Below, piece after piece: positions 1-54,298 of a DNA stretch of 64,000 nucleotides. The position numbers were made by a program, and so were the translations under genes. Source of the DNA: Montifringilla adamsi (lineage: Eukaryota > Chordata > Aves > Passeriformes > Passeridae). Where the stretch lies: assembly GCA_017590115.1 (NCBI GenBank), contig JAGGNK010009114.1:24867978-24931977 (forward strand). The letters run 5' to 3'. Numbering within the stretch: the stretch's first letter is position 1; each line of letters starts with the position of its first letter. The notes under the pieces were generated by a model. It worked only from the letters and a program-made list of their open reading frames with translations. It ran no database searches and was not told the DNA's origin.

Positions 1-1839
1 CCCACCCACTGCCTTTATTCCTCATCTATGAAATGCTCTTGTAAATGAGGGTTATTTCACACTGCCTGATCTCTGCTGTCGAGTACTCATCAGAGAGCAA
101 TTGTAAAATGGAGGAAAGCAGTCAGCTGCTGTACCAGGACCTCATCCAAACTGAGGAGCAGGGTCCTCCTTGTCTGCATGGGATTGGACTTGTTGAGCAT
201 GGGGATGTTATTTTATCTGTAAGAGATGCTCAGTTGTACCTTTGCACTCCTTCAGCTGTTGACCTAATCTGGCCCAAAATTTAATGGTGCTTTGTAAGGA
301 TGAGAGGCTTGAAATGGTTAATACAACGGTGCTTTTTAAAAGCAACAGCTCCCTTGTTTTTTAGGATTGTAGTTATTTTTTGGAAATATCCCTATGAGGC
401 ATGAATTAGACCCAAGTCAATCAAAAAGGATCTGACTGTAAAACACCCAGGTAATTTTTGGAAGAGACAGAAGGAAACTCTACTTGAGAAGGAAAAGTAT
501 GAGGTGGATAGGGAAAACCAATCTTTTAAATAGCCTTGAGGATGGGGTGGTGTCTCATGCATCCTCCTTTCTCATGCCTTAATCTGCCAGCTGTCCTCCT
601 GTGATTTTGAGTGAATGTTGTGGGCCAGCTCTTCTTTAAAAGGTTTACTACTTTTTTTTTTTTTTTTCCTTTTTTCTCACATCAAAGCTTTTAGGTCTTC
701 TTCTGCTCTCTACCCGGCTTCCTACTGGCTTTGTCCTTATTTTGAAACAGCTTTATACTCAGCCTCATGCAGCCTGGTGTTTCCAACTCCACAAGTACCC
801 CATGGTGCTCAGCAAATATGAAAATCATCCAGTGTGAGATGGGAGCCCAGAGCAATGTTTCCCTGGATTAGCAGCATTATTACTTTTCTCAATCTGCCTC
901 CATTTGCATTTAAATCTGTACTCTACACCCTGAATGTTTAAGAAAATAGGCAACTTTTTATTTATATATGCTTGGCAGATATATAAGAAAACTTAGAAGT
1001 TTTCTTCTCTGTCATAACTAAAGGAAAATTTAGTTCAGAGCACTCAATCCAGAACTGAATTTATACATCTGTCACTTCAGAGTAGCAGCACACTTGAGCT
1101 TAAGGTGACCATATGACCCCTGCAGACAGGAGCAGTTTGCAATATAAAGTTTTAAAATGGCCTTTGTCAACCCAAAAAGCTTTGTGCACACTGAGATCTA
1201 GAACAATTCTGCAGGGAGAAGAGAAGCAATAAAAATTAGTAAGCAGCTCTGTGGATGCAGCAAAGCACCTGCCCCTGCATGAAATACCATCTGGTTTATG
1301 CAGAAAGTGCGCTCAGACAGGAGATGCAGAAGGATGGAAATTGTTTCTGACAAGAAAGATTCCTGTCTGGGAGCAAGGTAGTATTTAAGTCTATCATCCT
1401 CTGCACCATCTAATGTCCAGTCAGAAATGCAGGCTGGGAAAGTCTGTGGGGTGATCTCTGCTCTCTGTGCAGTGATGTCAACCTGGTTTAGCAGGTGCCA
1501 TGCCACACTGGGATGCCCTGTCCCAGCTTCCCTGTTCCCAGAGTCCTCCAGAACCCATGTAGCCACTTCCAGGGGGCTTGTGAAAAAGCTATCATCTTTA
1601 CTCTGAGGAATTTCTGGAGGAATTTTGTGGGCCAAAACAAATAATTTTCAAGCAACTGAAATCCTGTCATAAACCAATAAATTGCCTTTGCTCTGAGGTT
1701 TAATGGTATGAGAAAAGTGTTGTGCTCAGCTTAGGTAAGTCTCATCCTCCAAATGTGGAGTGTCCAAATCAGATGTGATTCTTAGGACTGATCCAAGTAG
1801 AATATCACATATTTTCATCATTTTTCCATTCCTTTTCAG
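1..1839 (+). other. Upstream KYNU intron (partial)
   Basis: Non-coding sequence before the first visible exon. I searched for the exon encoding the conserved FLGNSLGLQP segment of kynureninase and do not find it, so this is taken as the 3' end of an intron. It holds a T16 run at 652-667 and no recognisable repeat or gene. Confidence 0.75.
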
Positions 1840-42595
<40,756 letters not shown>

Positions 42596-42955
42596 TGGCT
42601 CAGCTGTACCTTTTAATCTATTTCTGACTAAGATGCATTTATCCTGCTGAGTGATTCTTTGCTTCGAGTAGACCGAGCTATATCCCATGTAATTTGCAAA
42701 AAAATGACTGTGCTTGAATAGTTATTTACAACAGACATAGTTTTATTAAAGCTCATATTTCTACTCTGCTTTGACTTTGACTTCATGAATTAGTATGCTT
42801 TGTATATTTTAATGGGGCTCTTCTTAAACATTTTATGTAGTTTTATTGCATTAGCCTTGAGAAGCATGTTAAAATTGCTATCAACTAGAACAGGGATGGA
42901 AAAAAATCCCTTCTTTATTATAAAAATTATGCATAATAAAATGTGGAAAATAGAC
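42596..42955 (+). other. KYNU: KYNU 3' UTR (approximate extent)
   Basis: AT-rich sequence after the KYNU stop with no further recognisable coding. It contains ATTAAA at 42745-42750 and AATAAA at 42935-42940. The end is inferred from the second signal plus about 15 bases; a longer UTR using later signals cannot be excluded. Confidence 0.55.
42935..42940 (+). promoter_or_regulatory. Probable KYNU polyadenylation signal (AATAAA)
   Basis: First canonical AATAAA after the KYNU stop codon, 340 bases downstream. ATTAAA at 42745-42750 is a possible weaker proximal alternative. Chosen by motif and position only. Confidence 0.5.
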
Positions 42956-43651
42956 AAATCGCCAACTGTTAAAAGATACAGTCCAATTTACATTTTTAAT
43001 TTAGCAATTCTATTTAAAGTACAGGGTATACTTGAAAAGTAAAAGTTGAACAATTGTTTCAAAACTGCTGCACACCAAGTTTTTCAAAGGGCCCAATATT
43101 TTGAAATTTTGCTTTAATGAATGATTTAATTGAAGAGTGAATTTACATTGCAGATACCTTCTTTGGTGTGATACAGTTGGCCAAAACAAAACATTTTATC
43201 TTGCTAGGTAGTCCTGTTGGAGAGGAGGAGCTGGAAGAAGCTAAGGAGAGTTGTAGACCCGTGTAAGGCAGCGTGAAGGGCTGTATGAGCACTCCCTGCA
43301 GCTTTAGCGAGGCTTAGTTGGGATTAGGCAAAATGAACCCTGAGCTCTTTAAGCAGCAGCAAAACATCTCATTGTTAGCTCACCGTGTGGCCCGAATTTT
43401 TACAGAGATTTGCACCAGGCAGGCAAGAGCAACGTAGAAAAACTGCTTACATTTCAGCAACTCTTTATCCAAAGTTGTTTTAAGGCATAAATAACACCTT
43501 GGCATAATTGGCAATTAAGCCCTAAAGTTTGTAGCTATTCATGCAGCGTTTTCCAAGAATCAGCTGAAACTTCCTCTCTGATGATGTTCAATGTGTCTCA
43601 TTTTTGGTATGAAACACTTAGAAAATTGCATCCAGTAGTGCTTTGAATATG

Positions 43652-43930
43652 TGAAGGGAGCCTATAATAAAGACAGGGACAAACTGGTGTGGTAGGACAA
43701 GGGGGACGGTTTTCAACTGGAGAAGGGTGGATTTAGGACAGATATAACAAAGCAGTTCTTTACAGTGAAAGTGCTGAAACACTGGAACTGAGAGGTGGTG
43801 GATGCATCCCTGGAAACATTCAAGGCCAGGTTGGATGGGGCTCCAAGCAGCCTGCTCTGGGTGTCCCTGCCATGGCAATGAGGACCCCTTAAAAGTCCAT
43901 TCCAAACCAAAGTACTCTGATTCCATGATA
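43652..43930 (+). repeat. CR1 LINE 3'-end fragment
   Basis: Reads aagggagcctataataaag, ggacaagggggacggtttt, ggatttaggacagatata, tggatgcatccctggaaac and caaggccaggttggatgg, ending near aaagtactctgattccatga, the CR1 terminal repeat. Confidence 0.92.
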
Positions 43931-46314
43931 CTTTTTATTCTACCTCAAGAGTGAGGAAGGATTTTGGGGGGAGTGAGGTCTTCTCTAGTTTCTCTTGAAG
44001 TTGCTTTTGCTGGTTGAAACTCACACCCTTAGAGCACCTCCTTCTGCACAAGGAAACCCAAGGGCCTTCACAGCATCTACCTGTTCTCTAAAATTCCCCA
44101 AAGATGTGTAGAGTTAAAACCCTTGCTGCACTGATGCCTATTTTATTGGTTGTAATATGCAAGGGAAGGCTGGAAGAACTGCAAATACAGCATTTGTTGG
44201 TATTTTTAGCACTTGTAAAGAGAAAGACATGTAAAAAGCTTCTTTAACCAGAATATTGTTATGAAGAATAGCACAGGAGTCTTAATCAGTTGGAAAGCTC
44301 TGTCTCGCTCAAGAGGTTTTGATTGCACTGACGTCATCTCTCCTTGGTTCAGCTGAGCTGGGTTATGTTGCAGGCCAGGTATCTGTATTTTTGTGGGTTT
44401 ATTTTTATCCTTGCACCTGCAGCTCAGCTACTTTATCTGATCTTAGAGAAGGACTATTTTCCGTAAAGTGACAGTTGATGCAAAAAGCACTGAATATAAA
44501 AATGTGCAGGTCCACAGTGTTGAAAAGGGGTTGGACTCAGTGTCAGTGCCTTTGCAGCATTTGTGTACAAATGCCAGCTCAATCTTCCATCTTCCCATTA
44601 AAGTTAGGCAAGCTTAAATTCAGATATGGATGTTCATCACATTGTAAAATACCTTATTGTGGTATGAGCTCAAACCCCAGAGGAGTAAGAATCCCAAAAT
44701 CTCTTTTTAAATAGCATCTGGACCTCAAATTTGGACAAGCTGTCTTGGCAGTTCTGGGGAGATAAACAGTGATTTTTGAGAAGTTTGAGATCTGCCTTTG
44801 ATTCACACACTGTGAAAATAATTTTTTGTGTCTCAGAGGAAAGTGAACCACATAGTAGGTAAGTACTGAATATATGCAGTTCAGGATGCAAAGCCTAACA
44901 GATTAATAATAAATGTTTGATAATATTTTTTCTTTTAGTATCATTTCAGGCTAAAGGTACAAATATTGACTTTACTAATATGTATTTATGTCCCATTTGA
45001 GGGATTAGATTAAATTCAGTGCATCAAAACTCACTTATTTCAACTGTTTTATTACCTCTTTTTTACCTGTGACTTGTGATAACAAAACTGAAATCTCCTT
45101 GCATTTATAGGCATATATATATAAATAAATTCAGAAAATTATTTCCAAAAAGTGAGGGAAGCCTATATTGCAGTTTACTCATTTTACTGAAACAAAATTG
45201 CAGCATAAGCACCAGTTTCACATGGTCTTTCCCTATCTGAAGTAAAAGTTTTGTAAAATGAATAATACTGGAAGTTAACATTAGGTGTCAGTATTTTACA
45301 TATTATTTAGCAAAAGAATATCAAGGGAAAGAGCTTCAGTGGAAAAAAAAAAAAAGAAGATATTGCAGTCTGCTTTTTCAAATGCTTTAAGTTATCACAG
45401 TTAGAGTAATATCAGGAATAATTATGTGTGAAATAATTAATTGTATATACCCCGAATGCTTCTTGCTAGTTACATCTCTGATTTAAAATTCAATACTAAG
45501 TACCACGGCTTTCTAATTGTGATAACATTTCATTCTTGGATTGTCTGAAGAAATTACATTTTCCAAATTGAACTGCAGGACATGAGGAGCTGTAGATGAC
45601 AGAAAATTGATACCCAGGTAGAGTGAAAAAATGCCTACAAAATGAAGGCAAATGTGAGTATGCACATTCCTGGTCGTGTGTGATCTTTTTCAGCACAACA
45701 ACATTTAAAAATATACAGAGCTCTTAAGCTCACTGCAACTGTTGAAAATATGAGGAAGAAATACTGTGGGATCCATCTGTGTGTTTTTAACCCTGTTCTG
45801 CCACGGGAACACCAAAGACAAGGCAAAGTCTGCCTTCACAAGTAGCAAAGGATGCCTTTGTCTTCCAAAAGAGGAATCTACTCTGAGTGAAGGAAAAGGC
45901 ATGACAGTAATTTTTTCATCTGAGCTTGTGGCATTATTGAGAATGGGGAGGATGTGGCTCGTTTGAAGAGCTTAAACCCCCAAAAGTCCTTGTCTGACAG
46001 TGACAGGACACATCTTGATTTCATTTTACCAACAAATTATTATACATTGGTAGATTAAACAAGAAAGGTGCAAGAAAGGATGGAAGAGACTAAAACAAAA
46101 TAATTAACTTTTTAACCTGTGTTAGATATTCCCAAACAGATCTGGGTACAGTGGGAATTCCCTGTGAAATTCCAGCCCCTGGGGTAGGGGTGGGCTTTGG
46201 TTGGGTTCAAAAAGGTGAAAAGAAACATTTTGGGGCTAAATCCACAGAGGGGCCTGACAATGTGTTGACATCAAAGCAGCCACATCAATATTTTATTTTA
46301 ATACCTTTCCCTGA

Positions 46315-46400
46315 GTCACAGAATCACTGAGGTTTGAAAAGAACTCCAAGGTCATCGAGTCCAACTGCCATGTTCACTGTTAAAATGAAGCCATGGCTGA
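46315..46400 (-). repeat. CR1 LINE 3'-end remnant
   Basis: The + strand gtcacagaatcactgaggtt, then gaactccaaggtcatcgagt and ccaactgccatgttcac, matches the reverse-complement CR1 end. The match fades after about 46400. Confidence 0.75.
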
Positions 46401-47404
46401 GGCAGGTGTGTTATTTCCTATAAAACACACTTCAGAGGGAGCTGACCTACCCAGAGACCCCCCAAAACCTCTGCAGGTTCCCATCTGAACCTCTGGGCAC
46501 TCAAGCTGGTGCAAAAATATTTCTGAAAAGCTGCTCACTCTCTGAGACCAGCTGAGAGACAGTTTTGCATCGTAAGCTTAAACTTTTGTCAATATTTGTG
46601 AAATATATTTAGACAGCTTATTCAGAAATGAGTAAGTTATAGATCAGTAATTCATACTTTTTATATCCCGAGTTTTTATTTCCTAAACTTACTCTTCTAA
46701 GCATGGTTTTATGTTTCTAGTTAAATATAAGTGAGAATTGATTGGGGTATTTCTCAATGGAATTCTATCTTTATTTCATCATAATTGCTTCATATTTGAA
46801 TAATGACAGATGAACTACTTCATTCAATTGCAGTTTTAAGGCTTTGAAGTCACAATAGCAGCAAAGGATTTAAATCCTGAAACCATTATTATGGCAGAGA
46901 AGACATCAGGGAAAAGGAAAACTTATGGTAGTGTAATTTTCTAGACAGAAAAATTCTTCTGCGGTTGCACTTTTTTTCTTTTATTATTTTTTTCTCTGGA
47001 CATTTTATTAATGTTAAAAGAACCCTGGAAGAAGAGATTGGAAATGCTGAATGAGAGTCCTGCCGTAAGTAAACTTCTGTAGTTATTTGGCTTTGGAGCT
47101 TGCTACAAACCTTTTAAAATTCTGGGCAGCTGCAATACTGTATTTCACCAATAAAGAGTTCATTAGATCTTTTTTCTCTCTGACATTTTACATCTAGTCC
47201 TGAGTACATGTTAATACTCCAAGGTATGAATTTCAAAGTTCCCTTTATCTTTGTGTACAGTTTTAAGCAATTAATCAAATGATAAAATACAGCTTTAAAA
47301 TTAGGAACGAATTGTGAATTTCAAGTATATGTTCAAAAAGTTGCTACATTATAATTTGGAGGGGGAGGGTGGGGCCTCATCAACTGAACTTAATTCTGAT
47401 GCTC

Positions 47405-47427
47405 TTTTTTTTTTTTTTTTTTTTTTT
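47405..47427. repeat. T23 homopolymer
   Basis: Twenty-three uninterrupted T in intergenic sequence. Confidence 0.9.
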
Positions 47428-48455
47428 ACCTTACATTTTACTGAGGAATTTTGAAGTGATCCTCAAATTGTTAAAACATGACCAAGTGGTCTATCCAGGA
47501 TAGTTCTTTCTCCTCAGAGGCTACATCAAAGTGGCAGAGACATAGAAAAATCATTATTCAATATGTTCAAAATGATTCCCACGTGGGGGAAGATTTATAC
47601 AGGCTTCTGAAATGAGCATGGGGGCAAACAGCACCGAGACCCCTTCGTCTGAAATAAAAGTGAGTGGCAGTTGTATCATCCCTGTACAAGGTATGAATTT
47701 GAAGATATGCATGAAGTGTGGTGGGGTGGGGGTTGACACATAATTTTGGCAGCAGGGGCCAAATCCCATCTCTTGAGTTCAACCTGCAACTTTTCTACTC
47801 CAAGGACGTTTCTGGTGCCTCAGCTTTGGAAGCCTGGGGTGGGGTGGCTGTTCCAAAGGTAATTGGGAGAGGGCATCTGCAAAGTTCCCTCTGACATCTG
47901 AGCACAAAGCAATAAGAACTGGGAGTTTCTAAATGTCATCAAAGAATCTCAGCAGAAACATGCTTGTAATTATTTTTCCTGTATTTTCTGTTTTATTCAC
48001 TGAGGTGTGTCAAGCACACAGCACCCTGTTTCTTCTTAATGAGTGTGTTATTTTAATTTTCACCTGGGAGGTTAAAGGCAATATTCAGAAATATTCATTT
48101 TTCAGTCAAGATTGGCAGCAGTTTTAACATTGTAGCTGAAGGTTTGTGCAAAATGCTCAGATGTTGTTTTGTGATATCTAATTTAAACCACTGTGGCCAT
48201 GAGGCAACAGATGCTGCCAATTCTCCCCTTCTTCTGTGGAAAACACCTCACAACTGGGTAATCTGTGGACCTTCCTTTTTAAGGATGCTTCTGGATTTTT
48301 CTGTACTGCTCCTGCTTATAGAGAAAAAACGTGAAGTTCTCATTTAGAGGAATTGTGAGTAAAAGAACATATTCACCTGCTTCTGAGTTCTCTTCACTGA
48401 CCCTGAAAGTGTGTTCTTTCTTCTTATTTTTAAGCTGATATGAAAATCCCACTTA

Positions 48456-48565
48456 TAGAATCATGGAATCATTTATAGAATTATGGTGTCAGTTGGAAAA
48501 GACTTTGAGGGCACTGAGTCCAACCTTAGACCTAATGCTGCCAAGTCCACGACTAAACTATTTCC
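48456..48565 (-). repeat. CR1 LINE 3'-end remnant
   Basis: The + strand atagaatcatggaatcattt and atagaattatggtgtcagtt show the CR1 terminal repeat in several copies. Then come gttggaaaagactttgagg, gagtccaaccttagacc and ctgccaagtccacgac. Confidence 0.85.
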
Positions 48566-51500
48566 CTGATTTTTGTTTGACTTCTAGTTTCAATACAGTA
48601 CAGTGTCAGATTAATTTAATGACTTTATAAACCTCATTATAGCATTTAAGTTTTATTTGATTTTGAAAGAACTTGGATTAGAAAAGATAAATTTCTTCTA
48701 CATTAATACAGCAGTGACAAGTACACTGAATTTTGAGAAGTTACTCTCAACTTTTCAAATGTAACTACTAAATGAAATATTCTGCATTGCTCTGTATCAG
48801 ATATGGATGAAGGATAAAGCTATGTGTCAATTTTTGGAATATCCTAAGTTCTGTGGAAGATGGTGTAGCATATGACTGCTTGATTTTCATTAGTATTCTT
48901 ATTTTATTCAAACTTTCTCTCTTTAACTGGATATTAAAGCTGAAGTGATAAAATACCAGAAGAAGTATGAATCACCAAAGTTCTATGTTGGAGTCTGATC
49001 TTCTGACATTTTTCTGAATGAATATTGAAATGCTGCTCAACAAAAGATCTTGAAATTGTTCCATCAGTAATCAGACCCAGACTTGACTTGAAAAAAAATT
49101 CTTTTTATATTTAGTGAAGAAAAGCATGCTCTTAATTATAATGATGATCATTAAAACAAATGTCTTGGAAGGCTACTATTTTCAATTCAAAGTCTCTTCA
49201 AAAGCATATGAAAAACCTGATGACATATATAACAGGTCCACCCCCCAAAAAAAATCAGAAAAACATACCAAATTAATGTATATGATATACATGTACATGC
49301 ATGTGTATGTATATGTGTGCTCCTCTCCAGAGAATCAGTTGATTCTGTCTTTAATTTTTTTTTTTTTCACATTTATGGGATGTGTAAGAAGTGGTTTAAT
49401 TTGATGAAATCAAACATTCGGTGAAAACAAAGGCGTTAGCTCTGAAATAAGACATCAGCTTTGCTGGGCTGTAGATCCTTTGAACTTGGATGACATTGTC
49501 TCTGAGGACAAGATGTTTGATGAATTTTAGACTTTAAAGCCTTTGGTAGGAAAAATTAGTCCAGAATCTGTTCCTGTAGGATGGTGGGGGGAAAAAAATC
49601 ATTCTTCAAAAGATCAGGAAAAAAATGATGTCATTTTCTATTTCCCTTAAGTACCTTTTCTTCAGATGCTTATGTTGGAAAAGGCTCAACAGCCATGAAT
49701 TTAGGGGCTTATGCTGCAAGTGATCAGGGCATTTATGTCCCCTCTGCACAGAATATTGAGGAGAAACAAAAAAAAAAAAAACCCTCTTAGAATTTAAGGA
49801 TAAAGGGCTCTGCGGGTAAGATGGCCTTACAAAACATCACTGACTAATTTTAATCTATTAATTTAAAATAATGAACATAATGATTTGTGTAAAATTACTT
49901 TACCCCTGTTATATGCCAAATCTGTCAGGAACAGCTGCTTTGCATTCAATATATCATAATGACATATACTGTGGAGTTATAATATTTAAATTTCTTTTCA
50001 TTAAGGCCCTATTTTAGATTTGCAGGCTTATGCACAGGGGGAGAGGGGCTGGTGCCTCCATCGACTGTCGCTGTTAAAGGTTATCAAAAAGAACTCTTGG
50101 CTCTGTGAAGAAATAAGTAATGAGTGCAAGTTGGTTTTGCAGACCCTGTTACACAGGAAGAATAAACCAGGAATAAAAAGCCTCATGGAGAGTGTTTTTC
50201 CCAACAGGCCTAACGTTTAGTGGTTTTTTTGCTCAGAAGTTTTTTGCTTAGAAGGGTCACAATAACTGGAGCTTGAAATAAAGGTGAGTTGATAACACAG
50301 GAGGTGGACTGAAGGGTTTGTAATTAATTAAGCCTTTATAAAAGCCCAGAGGTTCCTTCTCTCACTCTTTCCTACATCCCAAATACTCCTAAAATTATTA
50401 CCTAGCTCTAAATACCACTTTTCTTTGGAACTGCTGATGATACACTTTGTCCTGTCGCAGGGCTTGCCTGGACTTATGGAAATAATGGGTCTGGATGAAC
50501 ATTTCTCACAGCTCAGAAGGTCCAATTCTGGCTCAGAAGAAATTAGCATTGCAATAATTCTGCTAAACACCCCCCTCCACACCTCATGCAAGAGTGGAGA
50601 TGTTGTAAAACACAGCTCCAGGCTCTTTCTGCTGTAGTCTGGAGGTGATTCTTCCATGAAAACCTACGGAGGTGGCTGCAGCATCAGGGTAAGACAGTGC
50701 TGGGTACCTGCTTCAGGAGAGTCTCTATCAGTCCTGGCAGATTAACAAAATAAAAAGGGCCCCAAAAAACCCAATACTACAGGCATGGGCCAGAGCAAAG
50801 AGGACAGCATGGCCTTGAGAAACAAGGGAAAAGGAAGTCTCTGACTTCAGAGACCACAGACTATAGAAATAAAAGGAACTGAAAAACTGGAACAAGCTCA
50901 AGAGCTATAGAATAAGGGCTATCAGTTTTCTATTTTTGTGTGCTTGGAGCAAGCTGAAATTCGTTGTATTTCCACAGACATGTTGAAGTGCTCTGAGTAA
51001 GGACATACTTATTTTCTGTAGGTGGCTGCTGTGACTAAGTCTTCCAAGAAGTGCAAACAGCCAAACATATCTAATGCTCAGCTTGGTGGCTATGAGTTGC
51101 TCTGAATATGCCCTTCTTATTTTCTCTTTTTTTGTTTTTTTCCTTCCTCAGATCTGGATACCCCCATTCACCAATAACCTGATTTCCTGACATCTCCCAG
51201 ATCCTGTGAGAATACAGCAATTGCCTGCCAGAAGGAGGCAGCTGAGGAAAAGGGCAAAGGGGTAGAGCCATGCACACAAACACGAAGTATCTGTGTATTA
51301 CATGAGCAAATAAAATCACAGGAAGGGATTGGAACTGACATACGGAATTAATTAATTCAACTAACTGCTTCAAGTCTTTGATAAACTGATTTATTTGATG
51401 TTTTCCAGTCCATTCCAAGCAGCACAGTCTCCCCTGAAAGCTTCTGGACACAAGAGAGGACATTCATCTGTCTGCAGAGGAGTTTGACATCCTGCAACTG

Positions 51501-53387
51501 ACTCTCCCTTGCATTTGTTGCTCTCTTTTTCCTGGCACCAGTGCCTGGGCAGTTCTGATGCTCTCTGGGAGGCAGCATGGGTGAGAGCAGAGCTGCCACT
51601 TGGATAAAGCCTCTGTTAGAAAGAGACAGGAAAAGGCTTCAGCAATTCTTATTTCTACTAGATTTGATGGGGACACATTGTTTTTGTGAATAGCTTGTTT
51701 GGCTGCTTGCTTATGTTATTTGTTTGTTTATTTATTGTGAATGGGGACTTTGGTACTGTAGAAATGAGACTGATTTTCCTCAAAGGCTGAAGCAGAAGAA
51801 GGAGAAAATATCTCAGAATGTCATCTTCTCTGTTCATCCTCAGCATGGGATTTTACAGGATTTGGGACTTTCTCCACTGGAAACTATTCAGCAGGTAGCT
51901 GAAACTCTTTTAACAGAGGTAGAAACAACACTGGCTGAGCATCATTTTTGTGCTAAGGACTGACATATTCCTTCCAGACTCTTCTTTCACCATGAAAACA
52001 TTGACTGTTTTTGTAGCTCTGACTTGATCACGGGCTCATAGATCAAGATATTGTCTCCCAGAGAGCACAACTCTTTTCCCTTAAGGTTCCTTATTGTGTG
52101 ATAAAGTGTATAAAACCACCTTTTTTGGCAGTTTGGTATTGTAGTACTTTTAGCACTCCAGAAAATACATTTACACTGCATTTCAAGCTTGCATGTAACT
52201 AAATCCTGTCAAGGAAAGTCTTTACATAATGCATCAACATATGCTGGGGTTTTGTCTCTTTTTTTAGTACAGTATGGCTATACAATGGATTGGAGTGGCT
52301 TTTCTAAGTTATTAAATATAGCCCTAGGCAAGGCTGGCTTTTAAAATAAATGGTAAGGTCTGTAAAAACACCTGGGAAAGAGAGAGAAAAAGACTAGTTT
52401 GGATTTTTATAGAACTTTCTTACCCAGTAGTTTTCGTTGACTTTAGTGTCCTATTTTTTTTTCTTTAACAATGAAAAGATAGCAGTAACTAAGCTTGAAA
52501 AATAATAAGGTTAAACCAAAAAATGCATGTTTTTTTTTTCTTAGCTGTGAATACTCCTAAATCCAAACCTCATTTTAAGGCAAAATAAAACTTATTTGGA
52601 GTAAATGTTCAGAGAGTTCTATCCTAAACTTCTCTGCTGCTTTCTACAGTCTATCTGTTTTCAAAACTTCAGTGGCTCAGCTATTAAGTGATTTAATGCA
52701 AGATCATTTTTCTGCTAAAATGTGAATGATCTGGGTTTTAGACCTCAAGTCACAGCACATATGTTCCTTCCACAGAGCCAACATTAAAGTGCTGGAGAAT
52801 CTCTAAAGATCTATTTCCTACCACCTGTGACCACTTTGTTAAAACATCTCTTGCACTTTGAAGACTGTGGTAAGTGAAATGGATTGTTTGGGGTAAAAAG
52901 TCAGCTCAGACTAAAAGGGTTTGGAAGATGGTGTCAGAATATTTATAATGCACATTGTGGTTGAGAGGGCTGTGTGAATTCAGACATTTCTATATATTTA
53001 CATTGGCATTTACATTCAGGCTCCTGCATAATAAGCATTTACAGCCCAAGCAGGTGATATTAGAGGCTGCTGCTCACTTGGGCTATGAGCTGTTGGAGCT
53101 GTTACATGGCCACTAGCTCGGCCTTCTTGACACATCAGAATGTGCTTCCAGAAACATTTTTGCTGGCATGAAATATTCAAGGCCCTTGTAGCAAAAAAAG
53201 AGTAAAAAATAATGGCTGCTGAATGGACACAGCATTCTGAGCAAATGATTGCTATGAGCAAGAATATGAAATACTGGCCATGCAGAAAAAAAGTATTTTT
53301 TCTCCTTTTGAAATGTTCTAAAAATATGAAAAAATGGCATATCTCTGGTGAAAGACGTGGGGGGGGAAAAAAATCATTATTTTTTAA

Positions 53388-53520
53388 CTGTCCAATGCCA
53401 GGCTGAATGGGGCTTGGAGCAATCTGGTTTAGTGGAAGCTGTCCCTGCCCATGGCAAGAGGTTGGAACTGGATGGTCTTTAAGGGCCCTTCCAAACCAAA
53501 CCATTTCACGATTCCATGAT
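53388..53520 (+). repeat. CR1 LINE 3'-end fragment
   Basis: Reads gtccaatgccaggctgaatg, ggagcaatctggtttagtgg, ctgcccatggcaagaggttg and gatggtctttaagggccc, ending accatttcacgattccatga. Confidence 0.9.
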
Positions 53521-54269
53521 CATCACTGAGTCTTCTGGTTTCCTAGAGTTTTTCCCAGTGAATTGAAAAGTGTTGGCTCTTTAGGCATTTTTATTAATAA
53601 AAAATTATTTTCTTCTGCAACAAGGCGATGGACACATTCGTCCAACAAGGCACAGTTGTCCTTGCAGGCCTGTGCCTGTGTGCTGTCAGGTTTGTATTGT
53701 CTGTTATGGCTTGATTTAAGCACTGAATTAGTTTTGCTACTGGGTGTCTGCTGTACAAGCCAGACACCAGGCTGCCTGCCAGTCATCACAACAGGGAGTA
53801 AAGGCTGAACTAGGCTAAAAATGACAGAAAAAGTCAAGTTTTCTTTCCCCCTCAGGAGGCTGCTGGTCCAGAATGTCTCAGAGTAGCTGTTTATGCACCT
53901 GAGGAAGCTCATGATACCTCTTGAATTTGTTATAACAGATTTGACAACATTTGCTGGGCATTCAGCACCTTCAGTCAACAGTGATTTTTTAAACCAGCTT
54001 TTTTAGCTTTAATTCTCTGAGGTATGAGATGAGGCAATCTGGATGCTCACCAGCCTGGTGACACGTCTCAGAGGCAATGACGCCATCAGCCACTGAAACA
54101 GGGACAAGAAATCAGCGCCTCAGAAATGATGCTCCATCTTTAACTTGCACAGCAAACACAAGGGCCAACCTATTGCACAGCAATCTGCTCCAGGTAGTGT
54201 CTATGCAGCTTCTGTTTCCTGCTTAGTTTTACTTAGATAAAATGAGCGCTTAGATTTTGTTAAACTGGC

Positions 54270-54298
54270 TTTTTTTTTTTTTTTTTTTTTTTTTTTTT
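54270..54298. repeat. T29 homopolymer
   Basis: Twenty-nine uninterrupted T. On the minus strand the preceding sequence is not a transcript that I recognise. Confidence 0.9.

Noticed and set aside
12..60. MIR-like word cctcatctatgaaatg at the window start
   Set aside because: Too short, and the flanks do not follow the MIR consensus.
1198..1635. 145-codon minus-strand frame before exon a
   Set aside because: Antisense within what must be a KYNU intron, no recognisable product, and similar in length to other chance frames.
44475..44714. Start of ARHGAP15 (frame opening MMQKALNIK)
   Set aside because: The MQK start was suggestive given mammalian gene order, but the following residues do not match ARHGAP15 and no donor keeps a sensible frame.
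49276..49320. Alternating purine-pyrimidine tract with atgtatat-g-atatacat palindrome
   Set aside because: Ordinary degenerate microsatellite; no further structure around it.
53016..53978. Two minus-strand frames of 162 and 151 codons
   Set aside because: The first begins inside a CR1 fragment read on its antisense strand, and the second abuts it. Neither resembles a reverse transcriptase or any protein that I know.
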